From the NCBI GenBank assembly GCA_914767715.1, contig OU612068.1, positions 15,502,001 to 15,562,000 of the forward strand: 60,000 nucleotides of DNA, read 5' to 3'. Every line of letters begins with the position of its first letter. Positions within the stretch are counted from its first letter, which is position 1. The notes below the pieces were generated by a model. That model did no database searches and was not told the DNA's origin. It worked only from the letters and a program-made list of their open reading frames with translations. Source of the stretch: Membranipora membranacea. Taxonomy: Eukaryota > Bryozoa > Gymnolaemata > Cheilostomatida > Membraniporidae. This document shows positions 12,397 through 24,800 of this stretch, one piece after another. Position numbers and translations under genes: made by a program.

Positions 12397-12403
12397 GTTC
12401 AGT

Positions 12404-15154
12404 AATCGATTATAATGGCATTCTAGGACTGAGGAGTTGTCCTTACTGTTAGACTGAGGAGATGATTCACACAAAGCATTAAACTAATACTTGCCATTGA
12501 AGATATGGCCAGATATTATGTCTTCAGTTTCACACAGGACAACTACAATCTTTGACTGAAGCATTTCTTTGCACAATTTTTTTTATTGCCTGTGCCGAAA
12601 CACCTTGTCTCTGAGTAAATAGCCAGTGATAAAGTAAATTGGGATCATTTTTCCAATTAAATTAGGACATGTTTCGAGATCTCATAATATCAGCTACTCT
12701 CTTGGCTTTAGTTTAATTCATGCTGGGTTCGGTTTGATAAAAATTAAAATAGTTAACTGGTTATGATTCATGTGTATGCGTTAGAGTAATCTAATTAACA
12801 TTTTACTACTTCGGCTAGTCTGTGAACTTGCAAACATTTAGGGATCGTAGAGACGATCGCCCATTTGTGTGCCTTCTTACCTCAGGATTAAATTGTGAGG
12901 GACGGTGCAAGTTCACTAAGGCCTGTAGGCCATGAGTTGTGCGATAGATTTCTTTGGACAAGCCTTGGAGGATGAATTGAACTATTTGTGAATATTCTTT
13001 CAGACTGTGATCAGATTGACTGATTGTTCAGTTTAGCTAATTTGATTGAAAATTGAGATTCTCAATTTCATGTTTTGTGAAATTATAGAAAATGGACGCA
13101 TCACATATAGCATTTTTATGATTGCTCAATTGTTTGCAATACAATTGAACAATCAATACAAGTCATCCATGTGTGTAAAATCAGTATTGAACCTCTGTGG
13201 GCAGGGTTATCATGAATAAGCTGAACGTATCATATGCACTGTTGAGCATCATTGAGTTAGAAACACTTTTCAACAGGCAGGCGATCATCTTCAAACGCCC
13301 ATCTAGTCAGACATACACTTCATCATTAGATAAATCATAAGCATCACAAGCCTACTGGTAAATGACAAGCTGAAATTAACTTCTTGTTGATTTAACTTTG
13401 ATTGGGTAGAAACCTTAGAGGACGTACAGGAGCATGTAATTACAGTATACCAACCAAGTCTACGGCATCTCAAGAGGCTCTAGTTTCTGCAAACACTGGT
13501 TCTGCCATTTAATTGAGCTGCAAAACACTTCTCATTTAGCAAGGTGAAATTGTCTGAATGCAGAATTGTCAAGGTAATGTTTATTCACCAGATTAACTCT
13601 GACATAGAGGTGGGAATCAGCTGCCTGCTGCAGTAGTTGCATGGCTTGGATTATCAGTCTTATTTTTGTACCTCGCTAACACTACTCATTATTAGACTCA
13701 CATAATTTGCTGTAACTGTTTTTTTGAAGGCGAAGGTATACCTAGTTTTGGTTGTCTTAGACTGGTTTCTATTCTCAAGAATTTAGTCACTGAAGTAGCT
13801 TTTGACTCTGAGATGGTAATCACTGGTGTCATTGACATTTTAAGGAGTTACCGTCTCCTAAAACGAAACTCAGAACAACTATATTAGCAAACAGTAGAAG
13901 TACGGTTGATTCCAAAATTATTTATTTGCTGTAAGATTACAGAAAGCTTACTCCACTTTGTGTAGTCATGAATAATTACTGATGACCTGCCCACTATGCC
14001 TGGCTAAATTTCCTTACATTATAACGTATTATTAAATTTGATATAAAATTGCAATTTTTAACACCCTCTTTCAAAAATTATGGGGTACTATCACTGCCAT
14101 TAGCTCTTAACATATTATGAGGCCCTGCACCAGGCCGAATAAGTCCACATGACAACAGTCTGATGCACGCATCTAAAGTAGCTTGTTTGTTGTGATAGGT
14201 AATTAGCTGTAAATAGGCAGCTCGCTCCTCGCTCACTCGAAACAGAGCACTCCGAAAGCCCTGCTTTCGATCGGCCATCTCTCTTCTGTAAACACTGGAC
14301 CGCTGTCAACATGGACTTGTGATTTCTCGTATATAACTGGTACAAGTGAAATGATAGCATCAGACTGGGAATGCCTGTGGAATATACCAGGCACATTTGA
14401 GAGGGTGAGTGGTGTTCTATCACATGAGATTAGTGATCACTATATCAGGAAAATTGGAGAGAGAACACTTAGTTTTCAGGTATTACCACAAACTCTAAGG
14501 GTATTTGCTGTTCTGGTTTTCATGAAACCTTGGGTAACCTTGAAGTATTGTTAGCTAGAATACAATTGTCCCCTCAGGCATTTTTCAGCCTTGCTTTGAC
14601 CTATTGGATTGTTGGTATAGTTTAATTCTAACAATATTGCATGAATGAGATTTTATGCATTAGGCAGTCACAGTTAGCTGATGCCTGTGTCATAAACTTG
14701 GCTACAATATATCCATTGTCTGTTAATTGAGCACTTACGACCTACAAGTGGTTTTCACTTCATTGCAATTTTAATGCAGCTCTCACTCGCAGAAAATGAA
14801 GTACTACAAAATTGGATAGCTTTTAATATTGTAAACAAAAGGTATGTTGAAAAGTTTTAGATTTCACTATATATAGGTATCTATGTGGATAACATAACTT
14901 AGTATGATCTATATTCAATCCTCCTTCAACGACATGTAGGTAATATTTCTGTATAAATTGCTATCAGTTGATGTTAATGATGTTTATTCATCACTACTTT
15001 GGCAACTTGAACCAAAGCTGCTAAAATAAACAGTTGATTGCTACAAACAAATTATAGCATTATTTGTTGTCTGAACTTCTGTTAGTTAGTTCAACTTTGA
15101 CAATGATTGTCTCCTTGGTTGTACACGACTACACCAAAGATTATAAATACATTG
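12404..15154. other. Intergenic DNA with a possible 5' UTR exon at about 14250-14404
   Basis: No protein family recognised. A more GC-balanced stretch near 14200-14300 and a strong donor GAGG|GTGAGT (exon end 14404) make this the best candidate for a first, mostly non-coding exon of the PLEKHG4-like gene. An ATG at 14351 opens a short frame (MIASDWECLWNIPGTFER). Spliced to 15779 it would read into a stop overlapping the main start, as an upstream ORF. This is inference from splice signals only. The antisense frames at 14078-14423 have no recognisable content. Confidence 0.25.
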
Positions 15155-15161
15155 GTTAGTA

Positions 15162-15183
15162 CAAGGATTTTTTTTACTCCTTG
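15162..15183. mobile_element. 22-bp CAAGGA...TCCTTG insertion with 7-bp direct repeats
   Basis: CAAGGA, ten T-rich bases, TCCTTG. Perfect flanks GTTAGTA at 15155-15161 and 15184-15190. The same terminal hexamers occur in the perfect palindrome at 12379. Confidence 0.6.
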
Positions 15184-15446
15184 GTTAGTATATGATAGAG
15201 GAACAGAAATTTGCATGTATATCTGAGGCTAGGTAGTGACAGCATTGATATGAAATCACTATGTAAAATTATATACATTTTCCTGACAGAAAAACTGCTT
15301 TATCCCTGTATGAAAACAAGTTTGAACATGATGTCTCATATACTGATGTTCTTCATGTAGGTTGTCTTCATATAGGATCATTACAAGTCCTGATTGTGAC
15401 TAGGAGCTACCTGGTACATATTATTTTTAGAAAGCTATGCCTTGAC

Positions 15447-15481
15447 CATAAACAAATAAATAAGTATTATATATGTTTATG
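15447..15481. mobile_element. 35-bp CATAAACA...TGTTTATG insertion with 8-bp direct repeats
   Basis: Eight-base inverted ends around an A/T-rich centre, flanked by GCCTTGAC at 15439-15446 and 15482-15489, both perfect. Here eight rather than seven bases match; the eighth could be chance. Confidence 0.55.
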
Positions 15482-15700
15482 GCCTTGACATACACACATA
15501 AGGAGCTGAGATGTGATTATATAATACATCTTATCTGTAAGGCAATCATATAATTAGCTAGATATTCGGCCCACATGTATGACCTTTATACTGAACTACT
15601 GCTGACCTCGTACAAGGTGTTATACTCTCAGCTTTACAACTATTGAGATTTCCTGTTTGTAAGTAACATATAGTTTAAGTGGTTATTTTTAACGTACCAC

Positions 15701-15740
15701 CAGAGACTATAGATGGTATAGATAATATCAATAGTCTCTG
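15701..15740. mobile_element. 40-bp CAGAGACTAT...ATAGTCTCTG insertion with 7-bp direct repeats (copy 2)
   Basis: Same ends as the 24-bp copy at 3888, with a 20-bp A/T-rich centre. Flanks GTACCAC at 15694-15700 and 15741-15747 are perfect and differ from those of copy 1, which indicates independent insertion. It lies 38 bp upstream of the exon that starts the PLEKHG4-like coding sequence, so it occupies the usual branch-point zone of that acceptor. Confidence 0.65.
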
Positions 15741-15800
15741 GTACCACATTAATAAACCTTATTCTACATCTTTTTCAGTGTGTTTTACTACGTGAAAGAT

Positions 15801-18800
15801 ATGGCGAGTAAAAAAATACATCCTCCCCAAAAACAAAGCAATTTGTATCACAGCTCCATCTCATCACTGGCTGAGCTTGGATTTATGAAGCAATATGACT
15901 CTAAGACACAACGAAGATCACTTTATCAAACACAGCAGGAGTTGTCCTCTCGTAGTTCAGAGTCTCGTATACAGGTCAGAGATCATATCTGTAAAGTGGA
16001 CACTGAAATAGAACCTCCTCTGGACAAAACACCTGTAGGGATCAGTGATGATGGGTCAAGTATAGAGTTATTGGCTCATGTCCAGAAGATTAAAACGCTC
16101 CTAAGACACAAGCTAGATCTCTTAGACAACTCGAACAAATCTCTCGACTCAACTAGCTCAGATATGTGTCACCAAGCTATAATGAATGCGGATACTAATC
16201 TTCTCACTAGCTGTCCATCGCATAGGCAATGTTTCTTGAGTACCGCATCTTCATCGCAGGATGTGAAAAGATGTGCTGCGATTACGGAGTTCCTGTGTGA
16301 TGTGGAGAAGTGCCGGTGCTGTCAGGAGCTTATAGCTTTAAAAGGTATCATGTGTAGAGGTAGACTCATAATTCATATTCGCAACTCATACTCTGTACTG
16401 TCTGAAATTTATTCAGATTTGTTGGGTCTATTTAAGCTGATCACTCTGATGATCTCTCTGACGAAGCTCACATGGGTTGAGTTGAGACCAGGATGTAAGA
16501 TTGCCCACGGGTACATTATCTCACCTGTGTAATTCATTAGTGGGTGATACTCAAATTACATTCAATGATTCTGAGATCTGCGAAATATGTGGGATTGGCC
16601 AACGATGACCAAAGAATTTGCAAAACCAAATAAATGATTTTGTTTTCAAATAAAATCGGACGGACAGGTGGATGTATTTGCCATTTTAGGGCAGGAATTC
16701 CCTGTGTTGCCTACCCTTAATCAATATAATGCACTGATTGACTGAAATTGGCCATATTGGCCCGATCTCCTGGAATGCCTAATGATAGGTTTGATAATTT
16801 GTTGCATTTTCAATGTTCAATTCACGTTAATTGGGACTATTCGGCTGGAAAATAAAGTATGCGCTCCATATTGTTATTGCCTATCACTTCTCAGATAGTC
16901 AATGAATGAAGTCCCACCTTTAAAGTTTTAACCAGGAATTGCCCGGCCATCATGACTAAGTTGCTATAGAAAAAAGAGACATGTTCATAAATACTTTGAT
17001 ACACATGTGCAATTGCTATTATCAGTGATTTCTCATTAGAATGATATGCAGACAAGGGATAATGAAATTTCATGTTTCAATAATTGAATTATCTTTATCT
17101 GCAACAGATTAGACGTCTTTTATTGTTCACAGAAAAGCCAATCAAGATTTTTAATTTACCTTATCAAAATGAAGAGTAATTTGACACCAATGACTGTTGC
17201 AGGTCGTTCTAAAACAATCTGAAAAGGATGAAAATCTCCCTTTGTATGCTGTTGATGTGAAATGGGTTTCCCAGGTGCACCTAGGATATGTAATTAAAAT
17301 TTAGTTTGTGATAAATACAACAGATATTCATATAAATACATAAGGATAAATAAACATCATTGGTTCCTACCAAATGTAATCACTGCGGTGCAACCACATT
17401 GATATATGAATTAGGTCTATGTGAATTGAAGCCCAAGTTCAATGTTTACAAATAATCAGGTGGATGCAATTATTCAGTACTACCAGCTTAGAAAAACACT
17501 TGACATTGTTATCCTCAAGACTCCAGACCCTAAATGCTGACATGAGTAAGACAAGCTGGATTCTACTAACAATCATATTCAGTAGGTATGTACAGTCAGT
17601 TGCCTTACCTGCACCAAGAAAAGTGAATGAAAGATAATTGAATTTCTATTTGCTATGCCAAAGAGAAACTTTGTTCAGTTCTGCATTAAGAAATTTGTCC
17701 ACACTTTCTTGTATTTATAAGTCGGGCAGGTAGGCTGAGCGGGGGATGGGGGGCGGAGGCTGTTTTAACAAGGTGTTTTTGTACGGATTTACTCATCGAC
17801 CTACTCAGAATGATCACACATGCAGCTCTCGTTATTTCATTTTTACTTACAGGTTCCAACAGTCAGGATGGGTTAGCAATGAAATCTGCTCTTGGTTCTC
17901 TGTGCATACAAAGAACCAACCAGCGGCTTGTGACAGGGGGCGCAGTAGCCATAACAGGTACTTACCACATTACCTGATCATAATTTACACTTTTTAAAAG
18001 TCATATAAGGCCATATGCATTTTTCAACTGAAATTACACAGAAAAATTTGGCTCCTTCTGTCTGAACTTAGGTCCCTTATGGAAAAAATCTAAATACTGT
18101 GCGATACAAGGCATAAGCCAAACATCATCACTTATTCATAAAATAATCATCAACAACCACCATAAACGCTATGGATATAACTCGTTGTGTGTCTAAGTGT
18201 AAGTCTATGTGTACAAAGACTAAAATTCATATCTAAAAAGTTCCTTGTCACTGATGCCACTCTTAGAAAATTCTGCTCAAGTTAACTCTCATGAGGAATC
18301 CCATTAACTTAGTAGTACAATATTTTGCTTTCGCTCTATTCTCCCATTGTAGCTCCGTGCAAGTGATCAATGTAAATCTCGAAAATTATTCTCTTCAGGC
18401 TACACATTCACATTACAATAATCTGAGAGTCATTAATATGCCAGGCCTAGCCTGTCCTACTACTTACTAAACATCATAGTATGAGAATAACTATACATTG
18501 AAAAGAAAATTCATTTCTATGAGATTTGGACACCTTTACGTCCTGCCATATACTCCTTTCACTTGTCACTACAATCTCATTCTGCAGGTGGCGACAAGGA
18601 GATCGTAGTATCTGTTTTCACTCTGACTTTTGACTGGAGCGAGGTCCAAAATATTGTTGAAGAGTTGTCTTTTCTGCTCCAGTATATCATCCAATTCCAC
18701 AGGTAAATATTAGCTGGTAATCATATCATTTCAAATCCAGAGTTAGTTGTTTAGATTTTGCTTTTACGATTTATGTAGTCACAGCTACATTGAACATAAC

Positions 18801-21800
18801 CTCTACACAGCTAAGTTACCGACAAAAACATCTGATGTAGTGGTAGTGGTAGTGGTAGTGGTAGTGAGGTTGTAGTAGCATTCAAGCAACAAGAGGAGGA
18901 ATTAGTAACGACAAGTACTGTATCAGGCTGATGTTTGCAGGAGTTTGATGTAAGCTGCAAGTATCAATACATTAGACAGGGTGTTTGAGAGTTTTGCTAC
19001 AAACTCCATGCTTCATAAAGGGAGTTTGGGAGTTATGTCATAATTCGAATATTTGGAGTTGTATGCCCTTGAATGGTTAGAAGACAACTTGGTAGAAGAT
19101 CGAGTAGATCAGGGTTGGTTAGCTCAGGCAGGGAGTTTATATCCCAAACTCCCTGGCTCAGGGTCCCAAACTCTCTGGTTAGTTAGATTAATTGGAGTCT
19201 GCCACAATCCTACAAAACCTTAACGACTTAAATTATCAAGGCAATGTTTGACTTGCAAAAATACATTTGTGGAGAAATGCTGCCAATATTCTATTCCGCA
19301 CAAACAGTAATATCTGATTCTGTATGTTTATCAAGATCAGCATAGAAATCAATATCGTCTGCTTATTATCTGCTTATCATAGATAGATAGAATTTGTTCT
19401 GTTTTAATTTGATTTAATGTAGACTTTGGTTTGTGACCAGGGGGCTGAGCTGAGACCCATATGTGACAAGTTGGCAGATCCTGAAATCAGGAGGTCTCTG
19501 CGGACGAACTCCCCACCCCGAGTATAACCCTGTGTCCCACAGTGCGGGTACAATTTGGCCCTTGCTTGTCATATTTTTTAGGTAAAACTTAAGCATTGAT
19601 ATGATGTATGGTGTCATTTTACATGATTTTGCAATTAATATAGTTGTACAAGCAGTAATGGTTAAGCAAATACATAGATAGTTTTATGTACTGTGGAGGT
19701 AGGAAAACATGGTTTCCCTTGCAAAAAGAGGCTTAAATAATTTTCTGGATCATAGAAGCTGAGAAAAGGGAGGAAAAAGGGAGGTAGAGGAGGGGATGGA
19801 AAAAACCTCTAAAACTGGGAGCCTCTCTACCAAATAGGGAGACTTTTCAGGTCTGAGTTGAGTGTATTTGAGGATGCCGTTGTAATCAATCCAGGATTTG
19901 ATCTCGATCTGTCCTGCCACCACAGTTGACCTTCTTTATGCCTCATTAAGTACAGCAGTTATTCAAATGGTTAGAGCACCATTAGGCTAGATTCTTATCT
20001 TAGCTAATCTGGTTTATCTCCCTCTCTTTTGATACGGTAAGGTAGTCCTGACACCATATCTGACACCTTGTGACCAATGAGCGAGTTCATTGCTGCGACG
20101 GCTGGCATTGTGTGTGATAGGTGACTGCCATTTCCTTCCGATGCTCATTTATCATTGGCTTGCCAGGACTAGCTAAAATTTATTGAACAAAAATGGAAAA
20201 GTTTATGCAGTGATGAGTTCATTCGTGTGACAGGAGTAATGTAATGATGCATTTCAATGGAGAATAGGTTGTCTATCCCGGTCGTATGCGATAGCATTAT
20301 GGCAGCAAAGCCGGGTACACGCCGCAAACCCTCCCCATCTGATCGAGCTGCAAAATCCTTATAATAACTGCCAAGTGCTGAACCTTTTCTCTTCTTATAA
20401 TAGCTAAACTAGACAAAATTTCAGACATCTGATTTTTGACTTTTCCTTGATGTATTTTCATTAGCTAGTTAAACATAATTCATGTAATGGAAGGGCTATG
20501 CAATACTTTAACTCTCAAGCACCATTTTCAAGCCAATTTTCTACCTTGAATGCTACTTTGTTTCCCATATAAAATATTGTACAACAAAACCTGGTCATTC
20601 AACCATCACAATATACATCCATTCATTTGATCGCAGTAATCAGTGATGGCAGAGTATAAGCTTTTCTGGTTGACACATAATATGGTGCAACATTGAGATA
20701 TAAATATCAATCTGTGGCAAAAACTGTAGCCTACAACATAGTCTTCATCTTATTGTGGATTATCATTATGTGATACAACAGTTTTGGATTAATCTTGGCT
20801 AGTCGAGGAACTGGTAAGTGAGCATCATTTTACAGTGATAAGTAGAATCAGCAGAAATGATATGGAACTATATTTGCTGTTTAGTGAATTCTCATCTGAT
20901 GCATACAAATTAAACAAATCTGGTAACTTCAGTTAGCAGGCCTATATTTCTCATGGCCTGTGCTGCAGACTGACCACTTTGCAATGCAAGGTTACTGCTA
21001 ATACTTGGCTTCAGCCTGTTTGCTTGTTGACTCCCTGTTGTTTTTAGCTTTATTGTGAGAGCTGTGGTTGTGAGAGCTATCTCTTACGCTGATGTGTCAT
21101 AAGATATTAGGAAAATCAATGTTGGTTATATTGGTAATGAGCACAATGTTTCCCTCAGGAGCACATCTTATCCACAAAACTCTCCAACATTATCTGGTCT
21201 CTTGTGATTCAAAGTTTTACAATGTTTTAGCATTATTGAAACAATGACTGGCTGTACCAAAAGGTTCAGACAATCGAATAATCTGGCTCTTATCTGCTTC
21301 CAATCCCAGGTGTTCTGCTATAATTTTTTCTAAGGTTTGCAAGTGTTTTGTGCCCACACCTGCTACATAAAGTGTTACAAATTGTGAAAATGCAAATCTC
21401 TGCATCAGTTTTATTCTCAGGTTTCTCAACAAGCCTTTCCATAGAAACACATATAAGTGAAGAGAAAGCCTTCTATTGTGCAGTCTGTATAAATATAACA
21501 GTCAAACAGTTATGAAGACAATAAGGGGATTCAGTAAGCGTCGGAGTTTGTTGAATTTTCTTGATTAATCTGTTATTTTGTTAAAAAGAAGCTCAGTGCA
21601 TTGGTCTCACTTTCCTCACATCGACACAAAAGGCGTGAGGGGCTTTCTCATTGAAAGTTACCTAACTGAAGTCGCTTGTTTATGGATTTCAAGGATCAGC
21701 TGAGCAGAAGGCTTGATATGCTGTTTGAGTGATGAGTGTAGTGAGGCGCAGTACGGTCTACAAGTCGGTAAGTTAGACTCTTAGTGAAAATCAAAAACAG

Positions 21801-24800
21801 AGTTTGCTTGTCGGCATTGGTTGAGATGTCAGCTCTCAATTTTGGTTATAAATTCTATCTGCTTGGAGAGTTGACCTATATTCTGGTAGAAGCTGTGGGA
21901 GTTTGGAACTGGGAAAGCAGACATGATGGATGGTTTTTTAATGCTTGTTTCACCCTCACATATAAAGTAAGTGGTTTTGAAAGATAAAAGCGCAATATTT
22001 TTGGTGTTATTTGCCAAAATGCATTGCGCAACAGCTTGCGGCTGGTATTTTAAACGATGGCTTGATTTATATGGGTAGCCACTCCAAAGTTCCAAATCTG
22101 CGCACCAATCTTATGTCAAAACCTTACAACCACACCTAGATGCAAGAAGGCACCTGGAACAAGCATTGATATTTTCACTTTACCTTGTGGTTAGTCTGAG
22201 CCCCCCAGACTTTGCCCCTCCCCCTCCGCCGACGGTTGTTGTAACACTGACTCTCAGATGCATGCAAACAGCTGCTTTGTGTTTGTTGTTGAATTCAACT
22301 AATGACTTTGTGATTATTTAGGAACTAATTAGTATCTTTTGATCACTCTGTTTTAAAGCTTTTGTCTGTAGCATGGTGGTTCAATGATAATCTATCACAC
22401 AGGGCAATGTTGTGAGGTCATTGATAACATTAATGTGTGTCAGTCATATGAGTCCTGGAGCAGAGATAAGGCGTTTGTATGTTTGAATAGATACACTAAT
22501 TATCATCTTCAGTTGTGCCTTTGTCAACGCTAAGTTTGAATAGGCCTATGTGTTAAATTTTCAGACTTATTTTTATGCTGCTCGACTCAACTGGATTGCA
22601 GAGCGCAGTGTACTAGTCTGGAATCAGAGACTAGCCTGGGATTAGTAGAGATCCTGCTCTGAATCATGGAGTTCAAACACACAAGGTCTGTTTGTATTTA
22701 TTGCAGTTTAATGAGCTGCACACACAGATCCCAGCTTTTACAAGGTGATGCTGGCCTGGACCTGGTATTGTTGTAGAACCAAACTTTTATACATTATTTT
22801 CAAACATTATTTCCTGAGGCAGTCAATTGAAGGTATTATGGTTGATATGGAAGGACACCTGCCAGTTAAAGGAAGCACCATCATGTCTACCATTTAGATC
22901 TCCACTATTTAGATCCCTACGGTCGTTGCACCTGAACATGGAGATAATGGTGGAATGATGGTTCTGGTATTACAGTCAACAGTCCATAATATGTGTAAAT
23001 GGTGGCTCCAAAAGTGTTCAATTCCCTTTAGAAGCTGTTGACTAAAGTTACGCCTTGTGGTATCATACTTGACACTATATTATTACACATAGAACCCTGT
23101 AATTTTCATTTGTTCAGAAACAGGTACATGCACCCCTGTCAAGTGTTGAAGGATTTTGTTGATATATTTGCGATCATTATGATAGCAAACTCAGTACACC
23201 AACTACATAATTACAAAGAAGGCCTAATCCTAGGGCTATTTGGTTTAATAAAGCTTATAATGGGCTAGCTTTGCGGCCTCTTTGACAAGCGTTGTCATTC
23301 TATGCCTTGACAGCCATAACAATACACAGTGGATATGTGCTCTGAAAAGTGGGTTTGTTTTGAGAGGAAACAGACAGGTCATTAGAGGCTTGGGTATGAT
23401 TGTTGTGTCTCTCGACTGAGGATGCTGTTTTTTGAAGTGAATAATTAGTACTTGTTTTTTTGGCTTTATTAATGCTTTGGCCACTCTAAGGGACCACAGC
23501 AGGCTGTTTTACACGAAGCTTTGAGGATATTATTCACAAACAGTTACTGGTAAGTATTCTTGTCTTGGAAAGTTTGGACCAAGAGGAAAGGCGTTTTTTT
23601 TCAATTGCATGGGTAATTTGCATTTATGTGCATTGTAATTTTTTCTCAGTGCTTTATCACTACAACATTAGACCAAGGAGTTTGAACCTCCCTGATTAGA
23701 CTGATATTGATGATATTATTCCTTGTGGCTTTATTAGGTAATTAGCACTTGAAACTTTAGTTCTGTGAATTATCTCCAGATGAGTTTATTAATTTTTATT
23801 TCTTTCTGTTTATTATTTTTAGTGGCATGAGGACACAGTGAGCCTTGAGTCTTTTTTTTCTTGTTCTGCCAAGGTTCCTTTTCAGATTGATGGGCCTAAC
23901 ATAAGTCCTGGATTATAGGTATGATGTATGATTGATGTATGATTGATGTTGTTGGATGAGCTCCTTGTATGGATAGCCTGCCTCTACAAGCTTTTTTGAC
24001 AGGTAGCGTGTCAAGACAAGCTATTTATATGGTATCATTGCACATGGATAAGCTTAGTCTGTAGTGATATCCTATGTTGAGATACTGGTGTACTCTTAGA
24101 TCTATAGCAACTTGCATTGTTATCACACCTGGTGCTAGATTGCCATGTCTTAGCTCTACACTCTGTGGTCGTTATAGTAGATGGTGCATGCTGATATGAG
24201 AAGGCAAAAGTAAAGTAAGATTGTATTTTTATACCTAACCATCTAGCAGCAAGCAGGGTCTAAGCTTTATTGAGCTGTGTTGATTGTTTTGAAGAAAGAG
24301 AGAGAGATTGAGCACCTACTCTAATTGACTGCTTATAGCATCAATGATCGTTGATAGCGTGTCATTCTTATTATCTCCCCATTGTCCAAGTTTGAATTAG
24401 CTGTCATTTTTGTTTTCGTTCGTTCGAGATCAGAATTATGTTTTCTCACTGTGGTTTTGCAGTTTTCATTCTAGGTCCTCTCTTGACTTTACCTTGTGAT
24501 TAAGATGCAAAGTATTGTGTTTAGTTTTCATTTGAGAACACTTTAGTCATTTCATGAGATGAGGTCACTCAAGCCCAAGGCCCTCGAGCAAGATGTTACA
24601 GCGTCAACAATCTCATAACCAGTTCGCTGGACAAGAAATTGAATCTTTTGTGTTGTGTTGTATTTTACCTTTCTTTGTATTGTATGATTTGATCACTAAG
24701 GGAGTGTAAGTGTTAGTTGCTATTCTGAGGGTTTTAGGGAGTGCTACGGTCTGAAGTCATTTTCTCAGTGCTACTATCATTAACTTATCAGGAGTGAAGG

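Noticed and set aside
17203-17274. AG...GT-bounded 72-nt exon-like segment (VVLKQSEKDENLPLYAVDVK)
   Set aside because: Open only in phase 0, while its neighbours join in phase 1; inclusion gives a stop. Exons 15779-16344 and 17853-17957 join directly in frame.
19960-19995. tRNA A-box-like TGGTTAGAGCACC
   Set aside because: No B box at the right distance and no cloverleaf; not called as tRNA or SINE.
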